This document shows positions 11,542 through 22,678 of a stretch of 64,000 nt of DNA, in pieces (within the stretch, counting starts at the first letter, position 1; every line of letters starts with the position of its first letter). This DNA is from Dipteris shenzhenensis (Eukaryota > Polypodiophyta > Polypodiopsida > Gleicheniales), in the NCBI GenBank assembly GCA_047967505.1, contig CM106540.1. One strand, given 5' to 3'. The position numbers and the translations under genes were made by a program. The notes under the pieces are model-generated. The model worked only from the letters and a program-made list of their open reading frames with translations, was not told the origin of the DNA and ran no database searches.

Positions 11542-12139
11542 TGATTTAAGTCACTGTACATTAACATGACCAATGTGTTTATGCCAGATATCAATAAATT
11601 CAACTACACCGGTTCCATGTGCAAACATCGCTGCACTCAATTCAAGCATGTCCACATCCAACGTAAACATCCTGCCCTTCTTCCTTTTGCTATCAAGCAA
11701 CGTTATTTTTCATATCCTCAACAAAGCATCCATGAGGATTAAATCTGACCTGTAATCCCTGCTCAACCATTTGACCAACAGAAACCAGGTTCTTGGTGAT
11801 ATTTGGGACATGAAATACATCAGACAGGTATTTCTTTTTCCCATCCTGCATAGACAAAGGAATTTTACCAATTTGCACAATAGGATGTGCAGTATCATCA
11901 CCAGTCCCCACAAATCCTGGTCTTTCCATTTTCCTTGCATCCTGCATCCATTCTACATGACCTGTTATGTGGTTTGACACACCCGACTCAACATACCACA
12001 CATCATTGCTTTCTTCTGCACTTGTCACAGAATTGGTCATGTGCTGCACCATAAATAAATGCTCATTTATGTCATCACTCTGTCTACTAAAGGATGCATA
12101 ATTGCCTTGCTGCAATTTTCCATTCATAATGTCATTCTG
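11542..12139 (-). pseudogene. copia-2 protease and GAG-pre-integrase region
   Basis: The protease part (11693-12139) shows WYVESGVSNHITGH, where copia proteases usually have Asp-Ser-Gly, so the catalytic Asp appears replaced by Glu. Downstream motifs VFHVPNITKNLVSVGQM and GLQVRFNP are standard for the family. A frameshift near 11700 then leads to the GAG-pre-integrase zinc region with its His residues (WHKHIGHVN) at about 11560-11690. The protease cuts the polyprotein; this copy would be inactive. Confidence 0.88.
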
Positions 12140-13019
12140 CTTTTTGTAGCAGTCTTTAGCCATATGACCCATTTTACCACAATAGTAGCATTCAACATTG
12201 CTGTTTGCATTTTGGCCTCTTTGCCATCCACCACGACCTCTTTGGCTCCCCCTGCCTCTAGAGTTACCACGTCCTCCTCCATAGGACTGGTTTTCTTGAG
12301 TTTGCTGCATATTCTGATTTCTATCATGCCCTCCAGATCGGCCTGCTCTACCTCTACCTCTACCTCTACCTCTTCTAGCATTTGAGTAGAAGACAGTTTC
12401 TTTTGAAGTTCCTCCTGAAGAAGATGCACCACCATTTCTCTGCTCTTCAAAAATTAGAAGAGCAAACAACTCCTCAAAATCAGGAAATTTTTCACGGAGA
12501 GCAATGGATGTCCGGAACTGTGCATAATCCTTTCCTAGACCATTCAAGGTCAGAAACTAAATCATCATCTTCCACTAGCGACCTAATGGAAGCAAGTGCA
12601 TCTACAATTTTCTTCACCTTCATGTGGTAGTCATTGATGCTCATATTTTCTCTCTGCACATTGTGCAACTCCTGCTTGAGCTGCATTTTCCTGGCTTGCG
12701 TATTTGTGCTGTACATTTTTGCCAAAGTATCCCATGCCTCCTTTGGTGTACTTGCATCCTAAATATGCACAATCATAGAATCTGAAATACTGATAGACAG
12801 CCAGTACATAACTTTTCTAGCTCTCTCATGCCATCCTTTAAATGCCTGCATTTCCTATTGATTGGGAACATTAGGAAGAACCGGTTCTTCTTCATTTCCT
12901 GTAATGAACTCCCAATAGCCTTTTCCCATAAGGAAATTCGTCATTCTAAACTTCCATGCTTGGAAGTTATTCTTGTCAAGCTTTTCAATGACAATTTGTG
13001 AAAGAGAATTAGACGCCAT
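12140..13019 (-). pseudogene. copia-2 gag
   Basis: Gag starts at an ATG at 13019 (MASNSLSQIVIEKLD...), followed by the usual NNFQAWKFRM block and the STPKEAWDTLAKMY block. It ends with an Arg/Gly-rich segment and a CCHC knuckle (CYYCGKMGHMAKDC, near 12150-12195). Two in-frame TAG stops (near 12857 and 12763) and a frameshift near 12550 disrupt it. The RG repeats, with alternating Arg-Gly, lie at about 12355-12380. Gag forms the particle and binds the RNA. Confidence 0.9.
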
Positions 13020-13548
13020 TACAGAACACTGCAAAATATTCTATCACTGCAAAAAACACAGCTTCTACCTCACAAGGGCAAATCTGCAAAACTGACGAAA
13101 GTGGTATTTGACCACACAGTCACTTCCTAGTGACGATTTTGCATCAACAGGCAATAAGGATGATTCTCTAACTCCCAATATCTCTGCGCACAGGCATACG
13201 ATGTAATTTCTGTGGCAACTTTTCACTGACATGCAGAGCAATGTCGCACTGCAAAAACAGGGCCTTTTTATCAGTGCTTGCAAAGAACTTCCACCTCCAA
13301 AACGGGCCCCGAAATGACCTCGAATCAGAAAAATAAACTCACCAAGGGCTTTGCCCTTACCCGCAGCATATACTGCTCTCTTACCACACCACGAAGGGCG
13401 TCTCAATGTGAGACAATGACTCTTGCACTTTTCGGCTGTGCTACCTGCAGAGATTTGCTCCCAAACTCGAAAAAGGAAAGCAACACTGGTCCTCTTACCA
13501 GGACACCGCAAACTTGGTTTGCTTTCTTGAGCTCCTTACCATGAACCA
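13020..13548 (-). other. copia-2 5' leader
   Basis: About 530 bp between the primer-binding site and the gag start. It has no conserved protein. In copia elements this region holds packaging and translation signals, but I cannot identify individual signals. Confidence 0.6.
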
Positions 13549-13561
13549 GGCTCTAATACCA
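13549..13561 (-). promoter_or_regulatory. copia-2 primer-binding site
   Basis: The minus strand reads TGGTATTAGAGCC directly after the 5' LTR. This is one substitution away from TGGTATCAGAGCC, the common plant copia site complementary to the 3' end of initiator Met-tRNA. Confidence 0.88.
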
Positions 13562-13889
13562 TGTGAAGATAGTGGGAGAGAAGGAAGGAGTCTCACTTGC
13601 GGCTTTCTCACATACACAATGGGGGAATACACACAAAGGTGGAGGCTGAAAACAATTTTCCTCTTCTTAGTTGTGAAAGCCAAAAGAACTCTATATGTTG
13701 GTCTAAAACTAAACTCAGCTAGCTAAGGTGGCATACTAACTGAGCCACGAACTAGAGTACATAAGGATAGCTGTCATCCAGCTATTATTCATGGGCGGTG
13801 TACCAACCGCATCTGCAGCTAACAAGTCGGTGACATAAATGCACAACGATCACCCTGGCATATCACGAGTGGAGCTCGATATCTCAACA
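13562..13889 (-). repeat. copia-2 5' LTR
   Basis: 328 bp, TG...CA ends, paired with 8295-8622. A possible minus-strand TATA element (CATATAGA) lies near 13695. The flank at 13890-13894 is the TSD gtaag. Confidence 0.95.
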
Positions 13890-13894
13890 GTAAG
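13890..13894 (+). repeat. Right 5-bp target-site duplication of copia-2
   Basis: gtaag, identical to 8290-8294. Confidence 0.92.
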
Positions 13895-14377
13895 GACCTC
13901 AATGATGTTTTTGGCTAAACCATAAGATGTCTGGGCTAAGAATTATGCTTGATGAATGTATTTGTTTTCACATTGCAATGATATCACTTTTATTCACCCA
14001 TCAAACTTTCTTTGTTCACACTGCAACCTCTTCCCCTAAGATAGTTGCGATAAAGGTGTGCACTTTACTTGACACATATCACCTTGTGTGTTGCATTGAT
14101 AGCAAGAACATACCACTCTATAGATTCTCTTCTTATTAGGGAAGCCATTTGAAAACTACCAATTAATTGTATGTCCAAACCTCAAAGTAAGTGTTTTACA
14201 GATTAGAGCTACCCACGCCTGCCCATGGGGCATTGAATGCATCTAGGCCATGGGCTAGACATTAGTGGGCGATCTTCCCTGTCTTGTCCACAATCCACGG
14301 GTGGTGCCCAAGGTGCACTAATGTGTCAACACCTTAACATGGCATGGGATGAAGCAAAATACGAAAGAATAAACTAT
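13895..14377. other. Flank without recognisable gene
   Basis: The sequence continues the DNA that copia-2 interrupted, to the left of 8290. I see no protein domain or RNA gene. Confidence 0.5.
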
Positions 14378-14527
14378 CTTTAAAGAAAAAATAAAAATAA
14401 AAAGCGAGCTTAAATTAAACAGGGGGGTCTGTCCCTGAGAAGACCTATACAAAAAGGTGGCCAACCACGGGGCAAAGCCCAAGGGTAATGCTAGGAAAGC
14501 AGGAATATACACCTAGAAGGTAAAAAC

Positions 14528-15330
14528 TTACACCCTCAAAACTACAACCACATTAGCTAGACTCTGGCCAATGACACCATCATGGTTGGCTACCATCTTG
14601 GATGCATCTATAATAAGAGCTTTTTCCACACCAACGATTAGAGATTCTCTATTACCCACATTTGAAGAGTCCCCAAAAATTGCTTGATTTCTCACTACCC
14701 AGATCGCATGGCAGACAACACTCTGAAGATAGGGCCAGCATGCTTTAACAATCAATGAGTTATTTGAGGCATCTCCAAGTAGAATTAATCTCCAATTATT
14801 CCCCATAGAAATGGGACATCAAACCTGAATCTTTGATGGGACATCAAGGCTGAACCTTTCATGGCCAAGTCAATTAATCTCCAATTATTCCCAATAGGAC
14901 AATGGGACATCAAACCTGAATCTTTGATGGCCAACTCATCTTGAACCAAACCTGTCTAGAAGTCGGGCAACGCCTCATCAAGTGTTGTAAGTATTCCATA
15001 GCTCTGCCACAGAGAGGGAAACATGGATTCACTTGAATTTTTTTAGCAAGAGTGACTCTAAGCGGGACCTGTTTATGGATCATATTCCATAAAATGAAAC
15101 CAAACTTCCCAATAACACACCCCTACCAAATACCTTTAAGCCACCTCCTCCACCATCCTTGGGATCTATGCAAACTCCATCTCTTGTTAAGTTCAACAGA
15201 GCTAAAGGGTGATCCCTCATCAAGCTCTTATAGATGGACTTGGCAGAAATTTTCTTCAGCTATATTTTACCCAAAAACTAATGTTCAATTGTCAAACATT
15301 TTGCTAGGATACAATTAGAAGGCCATTCCT
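14528..15330 (-). pseudogene. LINE-0 ORF2 C-terminus with zf-RVT
   Basis: Near 14940-15040 the minus strand reads a zf-RVT-like cluster (CFPLCGRAMEYLQHLMRRCP), a putative zinc-binding module found C-terminal to RT in plant LINEs. 14528-14806 encodes the usual following segment (VCHAIWVVRNQAIFG). A local duplication at 14783-14935 and several stops break the frame. Confidence 0.75.
14783..14935 (-). repeat. ~89-bp tandem duplication inside LINE-0
   Basis: The stretch aattaatctccaattattcc followed by gggacatcaaacctgaatc occurs at about 14783 and again at about 14872. The copies differ by small changes, and a further partial copy of the gggacatcaa motif lies between them. Confidence 0.75.
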
Positions 15331-15342
15331 CTGGAATGAGCC

Positions 15343-16415
15343 TCATAACTTGATGTAGAAAAGGTGTTTCCTTGACATTAAGTGAAAACTGATAGCATAC
15401 CAGAATTTCAACTTGGCCATAAAGTGTTCCCTGACCCATGCAAAAAAACGTCTCCTCTTAGAGATCTCGAGCCCTGATGGAGCACCCAAGTAATGGATGA
15501 CTGCCCCACAAGGAATCCACTGGATTGGAATAGAACTAGACCAATCCAATAAGGGATCATTACATGTTCTGATAGCAAAGGATTTTTGCCAACTCTAAAG
15601 GGAACCCTAGGCTCTACAAAAGCATGAAATAATGTTCTTCAAGGCATCCACACATGTAACATTCTCCTTGCAGAAAATCATGAGGTCATCAACAAACATC
15701 TGTGAAGTAACCTGGCAACCATTGGGGACAAGAACACCCTCCAAAATTCCAGCATCCACAACCTTCTTCAATTGATTAATGAGAGGAATCATACTAATAG
15801 CAAACAACAATGGGGCAATAGAACTATGCATACCCCTATTAATGCAAAGAGCAACATATGCATTTCCAAACAACGTATTGATCATTCTAATAAAAGGATC
15901 ACCAAACCCCAATTTTGCCAAGATAGCCAAGATGAAATCCCATCTGATCCAGTAGTAAGCCTTATCTAAATCAAACCCAAATATAATACACTTTTGGCTA
16001 GAGACACATGCATAATCTTGAGCAGTTGATATATTAAGAATCTTATCAAAATTATTCCATCCCTTTACAAATCCGCTCTATCCACCACCTGCCTATAAAT
16101 TTTTCAAATTCTAAGAGCTAGAGCTTTCACCATAATCTTATACCATGTACTTAACATGGAGACGAGTCTCCAATTACCCACCTATAACCTATTCTGCCTT
16201 TTTGGGAAAAGATTGATTAACCCAATATTGACATCTTGTGAAAGAGTACCTCTCTTGAAAGATGAATTGGCCATCTTCACTAAATCATTGCCTAGCACAT
16301 CCCAAAAGCATCTATAAAACTCAGCTGTGAGGCCATCAGACCCTGGAATTCTATCCTTCTTGATTTTGTTCAAGGCATCCCAAAGCTCCTCCCTAGTAAA
16401 TTCAGAAGCAAGCAT
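15343..16415 (-). pseudogene. LINE-0 reverse transcriptase
   Basis: Fragments in three frames give the LINE RT in order. 16182-16415 reads LTREELxxAL-like sequence with IPGSDGLTAEFY and a CFWDVLG block. 15607-15930 contains the catalytic box FVDDLMIF with flanking NQLKKVVDAG. 15343-15549 has VIHYLGAPSG and the KLKFWYA block. These are diagnostic of L1-clade RT. Between 15930 and 16180 the frame is lost. The copy cannot be functional. Confidence 0.88.
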
Positions 16416-16800
16416 TTTTCTCTATGATTCAGAAACCCAAGAATTGAGAAAATTTATAACCTCAACTAGGGCCTCATGCCAGTCAGAGTCCTGCATGAGA
16501 GCACCCAATAGTCCACTCAATTGAAGATATCGGCCATGTGCCAAAATTGCATTTCAACTTGTCCATCTAGCCTGAGTACTCTGTCAATTGTTTCCTACTG
16601 CCTCTTTCTTTTGATGACCTGAATAAAAAATTTCATAGGGCAATCCCTTAATTCTAACTAGGTCTGCCTATTGTATGGCCTTGTACAATTAGCCTCCTCA
16701 AGCTCTTGAGATTGTAGTACCTGGTCCAATTCTGAAATCAAGGTAGCCAAAACCTGATCCTCAGGAGAAGTTTTTAAGGCAAGCCTCAATGATTCTTTGA

Positions 16801-16998
16801 CTACCACCACATCATCCTTTTTTCATTAAAGTCGCGAATTCGCTTAGTCCAAGCCTTAGCTTCATTAAGAACTACCCTAATAGCAGAATCCCAACGTGAA
16901 CAAGGATCATCATATTGATTCCTAACCCGAATCCAAGTGGCTTTGATGCGCCTACAAAAAGTTATAGAGGAAAGAAATTTATTGTTGAACCTGAAGGA
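16801..16998 (-). pseudogene. LINE-0 linker upstream of RT
   Basis: The minus strand reads FNNKFLSSITFCRRIKATW... AWTKRIRDFNEKR, the charged segment between endonuclease and RT in LINE ORF2. It stops at the copia-3 insertion point. The sequence resumes on the other side of that element at 22869. Confidence 0.65.
16994..16998 (+). repeat. Left TSD of copia-3
   Basis: aagga directly before the left LTR, repeated exactly at 22864-22868. Confidence 0.92.
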
Positions 16999-17182
16999 TG
17001 TAGGAACAAAGTGGAGACAAGTTGTGAACACAAGTGAGCAAGAGTGCACACACAAGAAAGCTCCGATAGAAATATTTAAATGAAACAATACAAGTACTTG
17101 GTATATATAGTACCCAAGTACTACTGGTCAACCATAGGGTTGACTTTATGCCTACAACACCATATCTTTGTAATCTCTTACA
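16999..17182 (-). repeat. copia-3 3' LTR
   Basis: 184 bp. On the minus strand it starts TGTAAGAG and ends TTCCTACA. It contains a TATA-box candidate at 17101-17109 inside an inverted repeat (agtacttgg... cccaagtact). Confidence 0.94.
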
Positions 17183-17330
17183 AATCCCGCCTCAAAGATA
17201 TGGCTGAAAGTACCTTGGAAACATCTTAGGTGTACCTTGCAGTACCTAAATTACCATGGTTACACAAATTTATCCAGATGGATATGCAACCTATGGGAGT
17301 ACATGAAAAACAATGTCATTGTGAATCACT

Positions 17331-17939
17331 TCACAACCCCCTTGACATTGTGAGAATGTCTCTGATCTCCAAGCCATGTCGATGTCGTAAGAAAAGATCT
17401 ATTGATAGGGCTTTGGTGAAGATATCCGCCACATTGTCCTCAGATGGACAATAAATGAGATCAATGAAGCCATCAGAAATACAATCCCATACATAATGAT
17501 AATGATTTTCAATGTGTTTCATTCGGCATGAAAGATAGGATTGTTGGTTATGGCAATGCAACTCTAGCTATCACAGAAGATAGAGTTTGCTTCGCCATCC
17601 TGTGCATGATGCAAGTCATGCAAAAGCTTCCTCAACCACATTAACTCCGTAATGGGCTGAATTTACAGCTTTGTACTCTGCTTCACTGGAGGAAAGAGAG
17701 ACTCGCTCTTGCTGCTTACTGAGCCATGAGATACAGGCTGAACCCAATGAGAAGCAATAGCCAGTAGTGGACCATCTATCGTCAATGTCCCCTGACCGAT
17801 CTGAGTCGGTGAAACCACTCACCTTTACATCACAATCTGAAGCATAATGTAATCCAAGAGAGAGAGTGCCATGGACATATCTGAGAACCTTTGCTACATT
17901 CCAATGTGTGATCGTGGGACAATGCATGAACTGGCTCAA
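17331..17939 (-). pseudogene. copia-3 RNase H
   Basis: The copia RNase H is read in two frames. 17616-17939 has the FTDSDRSGDIDDRWSTTGYCF block and LSSSEAEYKAVNSA. 17331-17561 has the SCRMKHIENHYHYVWD block and [11 protein letters not shown] frameshift or stop near 17562-17615 separates them. The catalytic Asp and Glu positions appear retained. Confidence 0.9.
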
Positions 17940-17966
17940 AAGCCCTGTGGCATAGGCAATATCAAG

Positions 17967-18908
17967 CTATGTGGAGCATAGATATATCAAACTGCCAACC
18001 AACTGCCTATACAAAGTGCCATCAAACTTTTCAGCAGTATCATGCTTACTCAGCTTGAGTCCCTTTTCCAATGGAGTAGCCACAGGCTTATAGTTCTCCA
18101 TTTTAAATTTCTGCAACAACCCCTTTGAATACTTTGTTTGTGACATAGAAATCCCATCATGGGTCTGCCAAAACTCAATGCTAAGACAATAGTGCAATAG
18201 GCCCAAATCTGTCATGTCAAAGTTGTGACATAAAGCAAACTACACTGCTATACTTTGCTGCTGCAAATCACTATGAGTATGATGTCATCCACATATAGTA
18301 CCAACATGACCAATTCTAATTTTTGCTACAGGACATACAGATTTGGCTCTGTTGAGTGTTTACGAAGCCCTGGGACAGCAAAAATTGATGTATCTTCTGA
18401 TACCACGCACAAGGTGCTTGCTTCACAGCCCATATAGAGACTTCCTGAGCTTGCATACCTTATGCTATTGTCCCTTCACCTCAAAACCTTGGGACTGATG
18501 TACATAGACCTCTTCTTTAAGATCTCCATTGAGGAAAGCGGTCTTGACATCCATCTGGTACACTAACCAACCATAAAACACAGCAAGAGAGATGACGAAA
18601 TGAATGGTGGTCATCTTGGCCACTGGAGCAAATGTCTCCTCATAATCTATCCCCTCCTCTTGTGCATACCCCTTGGCAACCAAATGGGCTTTGTATTTCT
18701 CAACTGTGCCATTTGAATGGTATTTCACCTTATAAATCCATTTCGTGCCAACCACATTTTTCCCAATGGGCGCATCAACCAAGTCCCATGTGGCATTCTT
18801 CTCAATGGATTTAATCTCAACTTCCATAGCTTTCTGCCATGCTGGATTATGCTGAGCATCCTTGAACCTCTGAGGCTCATTTTCAGCTTCCATCACTGAA
18901 GTCATCAA
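17967..18908 (-). pseudogene. copia-3 reverse transcriptase
   Basis: 18465-18908 encodes the RT N-terminal part ([48 protein letters not shown]). The catalytic LYVDD box is visible in another frame near 18285-18310. 17967-18215 carries the RT tail with LGLLHYCL and PLEKGLKLSKHD. Frame changes and stops between 18215 and 18465 break the enzyme, but the catalytic aspartates are still encoded. Confidence 0.9.
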
Positions 18909-19325
18909 AGCAAAATTGACCTTTTTTTTATTTTTCTAAGTGCTGCTGGCCCTGGTTTTCCCCAAAGTAGGCTGATCCTTAGCATCTTGAATGGTCAACC
19001 TTGCCAACGTGGAATAGATTTCTCTGCTGTACCACTCAGAGCTGCATTAACATCTTTAGTGGCCTCACAACGTTGATGATGCCCCCAAACATGAGGCTGT
19101 CTATTCTCATTAATTGGCTGCAAATCTGAAACATTTGAGGGAGAGCCATCCTCAACATGTGGCAAGCCATCTGAACTATGAGAATAGAAGGGGAAGCATC
19201 AGGAGACTCCATCTCATCATCCTCAAACTGGATGATGTCCAAAGAGGTGTCATCGTATGGTGGCAAGTCTACACTAGCGGGCTGCATGCACTCATTCTCA
19301 GCAAAGAGACCATCTCTGCTGATTA

Positions 19326-20367
19326 TTACCTTCCTGGTAGCGGATTATAAAGCCTAAATCCCTTGCTTTCAATGCTATACCCCACGAAAATGCATTTGAC
19401 ACTCTTGTCATCAAGCTTTGTCCGATGTGCATTTGGAACCAAAGCATATGCCACTGAGCCAAAAATTTTGAAACGACTAACCTTTGGCTTAAAGCCATAC
19501 AAAGCCTCAAATGGAGTCACATTAACCAAAGCTTTGGTAGGGCATCTGTTCTGAATATAAGTGGCTATCACAACTAGTTCTCCCCAAAAAGCCTTTGAGA
19601 CTCTCTTGAATTTCAGCATGCATCTCGTCATTTCCATGAGAGTACGATTCTTCCTTTCAAGGAGTGGATTCTATTGTGGCATGTAAGGGCATGTCAAGTG
19701 ATGTTTAATCCCATGTTGCTTCAAAAATCCTTGGAGTGCATGTGACATTGACTCTTCCCCTCTGTCTAAGTTCAGTGTTCCAATTCTAGAATTGGTTTGG
19801 TTCAGCCATAGCTTTGAACTTCTAAAACCAATACAACACCTCAGATTTTTTCTTCATGAGAAAAAGCCATGTGAACCTGGAGAAGTCATCTATAAAGGTC
19901 ACAAAGTACCTTGCTCCTCTATGCATGGGAATAGTCATGGGGCCACATACATCACTGTGCACTATCTACAACACTCTGGTTGCCTTGATCCAATTCTTGC
20001 CTTGTTTATTGAATGGCAAGCGATGCAATTTGCCAAGTGCACACCCCTCACACACTTCATTTGCTGGTTGCTGTAATTTTTGCATTCCATGAGTCATATT
20101 GTTGTTGTACAAGTAGGACAATGCCCTGTGATGAACATGCCCAAACCTGACATGCCATAAATCAGCCTTGGAAGTGTTTGCTATAGCTAATACCTTTTGA
20201 TCATAAGACTGAGCATCAAGCTTGTATAAGCATCTGTCATATGTGCCTATTGCTACAACCTCATGCCCTTTCTTTGGATCCTTGATCCTACATTGGTTAT
20301 CCTGAAATTCGACCAACATATGTTGATCATGGGCAATGTTTGAAATTGAAATCAGATTTTGCCTCAA
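19326..20367 (-). pseudogene. copia-3 GAG-pre-integrase and integrase
   Basis: 19966-20367 contains the zinc-binding GAG-pre-integrase region (LWHVRFGHVHHRAL, then VCEGCALGK). The catalytic Asp of HSDVCGPM, the Asp of LDRGEES and the Glu of LLERKNR can be read across damaged frames at 19640-19975. 19326-19637 is the integrase C-terminal portion (FEALYGFKPKVSRFKIFGSVAY, CIFVGYS). A TAG within the segment before LLERKNR and other breaks inactivate it. Confidence 0.88.
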
Positions 20368-20388
20368 ATGTGGAACATACCAAACATC

Positions 20389-21619
20389 TTAGATATACTT
20401 AACTTTCCCATTATCAAGCTGAATAGGAATGTGCCCAACTCCGATGATGTCTTGAGAATCATCATTGGCATATGTAACTTGTCTACCATGAATAGGTGTG
20501 ATGCTCTCAAACCACTCCTGGTGAGGAGTCATGTGCTTAGTAGCACCATTGTCGATATACCATGTATCAATTGCAACAAGGGAAGTATCCCCTGATTGAT
20601 TTTCAGCATTCAAATCCCCCCTGGCATCCATCTTCTCATTAAATGCAGCAAACACAAAATCTCTATCACCTTGGGTAAGATGAGCTTCACCATGTGCATC
20701 TGAAGCACGAGTTTCAGTGGGAACAACAAAATTACTGCTAGAGTTTTCCCTTTGCCTCTTCTTTTCATTGGCAATTCTTTTCTGACACTCTGCGATGTAA
20801 TGCCTTGGCTTCTTGCAATAATTGCATTTTCCCTTTTTTTTAATTTTTGCTTGAACTGCTTGCATTCCCCTCCTTGGGTTGAGTTGTATGGCTGTGTTTG
20901 GGCTTAAAATTTTTTTGAAATTTGTCCTTTTCACCCATGGCAAGTGCTTGCTCACCCTGACGAGAGGCTTTGGCAAAATTGGAGCATCTCTCCTCTTCTT
21001 GCAACAAAAGCCCAACTAACTCATCGAATGAGAGTGGGGCTACCTTGAGAACAATGGTCAATGAAGTGACGAATGTGCCATATGAGGGCGCTAAGCTATT
21101 GAGAGTAATAGAGACGAGCTTCTTGTCTTTTATTTCCTTGTCAATACTTGCGAGCTGATCACGTAATCAAGTGATCCTGGCAATATGATCAGTGATGGTC
21201 TGGCCTTCCTGCATCTCGAGATCCTTGAGCTGATTTGTCAAGGCAATGGCCCTTGCCTCATTCTTAACATGATACATGTTTGCCAATCTTTCCCATGCTA
21301 CCTTTGCATCCTTGCACGACTTGATAGTCGTCATAATGTGCCTCTTTACATTTGTGGCAATCAAAAACATCGCTTGGTCGCTGCGATGGTCAAACTTCTT
21401 CTACTCCTCTATCGATGCTATCGGACTAGTAGGAGGGGCTGTAGTAGTCTGTTGTCTACCTGTAGTCTGACCTGAAGAAGCTGTGCTAGATGTAGATGAG
21501 CCTGCTGGCCTCAGCTCATCCCCACTAACAATATCCCACAAGCCCTACAAGGCATAGTTTGGTCCATCCAGCTTGTCACCCTCGGACAAATTGCCAAAAT
21601 TGTTTGAAAGAGTCGACAT
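20389..21619 (-). pseudogene. copia-3 gag and protease
   Basis: An ATG at 21619 opens MSTLSNNFGNLSEGDKLDG..., interrupted by a TAG after about 24 codons. Gag core motifs follow (AWERLANMYHVKNE, LVSITLNSLAPSY), then a CCHC knuckle CNYCKKPRHYIAEC near 20815, and the protease at WYIDNGATKHMT near 20545. The protease box reads Asp-Asn-Gly instead of Asp-Ser/Thr-Gly. Further stops lie near 21167 and 20840. Start choice rests on this being the first ATG preceding recognisable gag text. Confidence 0.82.
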
Positions 21620-22664
21620 GATGCAAAATGGGACACCCACAAGTTGCAAATGTACCTGCTACAAAAAGAACTGCAAGTCCCAAAAGTGTAGCTGGCTGCA
21701 AATGTGCTTGCAAATCCCAAACTAATATTGGCTATAAATGCAAAGTACGACTGGCTGCTCTGAAATCCCAATGATTGCACAATGCAATCACTGCAAAAAT
21801 GGCATCAACCAATCACTGCACTCTGCTGCAATCTGAAGTGTAATCCCAAACTGAAAATGTACAACCCAAATTTGAAAAAGCACACGCACGAGTGCTCAAA
21901 TGCATCCAACGGAGCTCAAAAGCATCCACAACTATAAAGTAACTGCAAATGCACCCAACAATGCAGAGTATTTGCAAATGCACCTGAGAATGCAAGGGTA
22001 TGGGCTGCAAAAATAGTCCCAAAGCAAAATACATAGCTCAAAACACTTACTGGAAGTGCAACTTGGCCCTAACCACCTGCAAAACAGTCCATTGACTGTG
22101 TGGGCAAGCCGGAGATGACAAAGGAGCTGAAGTGAGCTGTTTGGAACTAAATGAAGCTATCGAGAGTACTTTTGAACACAACACACGTGTAGAGAAGAGC
22201 CTGGAGCTGCTGGAATATACCCGAGAGAGGCTAGAGCTAAAAAGAGTCCAGATCTGAGCAAAAACATTGAAAAATAGCCGAAAATTGGTCAGATCGCCTT
22301 CTAACAAGTCGTACGGGCTCGAAATCCGGTTTTGACAAGTTGTACGAACTTGCGGCACTATCGCACAACTGCACGAACAGATCCGTATGAACTGTACGGA
22401 CGTCCATACAACTGTACGAGAAAAAAGCAAATTTTTTTTCCACCTGAAATGTTGCGAGACAAATTTGTTTGTATGCAAGCAACTCCAAAATTTCGAAAAA
22501 CATCGAAATTGAACCTCAAAAGGTCAAAAAATAGCCGCTGGATTGTTGGAGCTACCTCAAGCAAAAGCTGGAGAGCTGAATGTGAGAACCAGGAACATGC
22601 ACTAGAGCACCAACCTTGCGGGTGTCTAGAAGCAAGTGCGGGAATGGGCTCTAGGGGCGAAAGC
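21620..22664 (-). other. copia-3 long 5' leader
   Basis: About 1.05 kb between primer site and gag start, twice the leader of copia-2. The right part (22230-22500) contains repeated ctgtacga/cgtacg-like words. The left part (21640-22010) repeats the word tgcaaatg many times with irregular spacing. No protein domain is readable. Confidence 0.6.
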
Positions 22665-22678
22665 ACTCTGATACCAAA
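22665..22678 (-). promoter_or_regulatory. copia-3 primer-binding site
   Basis: The minus strand reads TTTGGTATCAGAGTGC just inside the 5' LTR, matching the TGGTATCAGAG core complementary to initiator Met-tRNA. Confidence 0.88.

Larger units (their letters stand above)
8295..13889 (-). mobile_element. Complete Ty1/copia retrotransposon (copia-2), minus strand
   Basis: A 5595-bp element with two 328-bp LTRs, a primer-binding site next to the right (5') LTR, a polypurine tract next to the left (3') LTR and a perfect gtaag TSD. The internal region codes gag, protease, integrase, RT and RNase H in the Ty1/copia order on the minus strand. The LTRs differ at 10 of 328 positions by my alignment, all transitions. 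Coding is broken by several stops and frameshifts, so this copy is non-autonomous. The integrase and RT frame remains open for 822 codons. Confidence 0.97.
14378..16993 (-). mobile_element. Old LINE relic (LINE-0), 3' half
   Basis: Minus-strand LINE with an A-rich 3' end near 14378-14400 (T/A-rich on the plus strand) and a short 3' untranslated region. The reverse transcriptase and zf-RVT region follow. Its 5' continuation lies beyond a copia insertion at 22869-23050. Many stops and frameshifts make it older than the other LINEs in the window. Its sequence belongs to a different LINE family from those at 45-64 kb. Confidence 0.85.
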
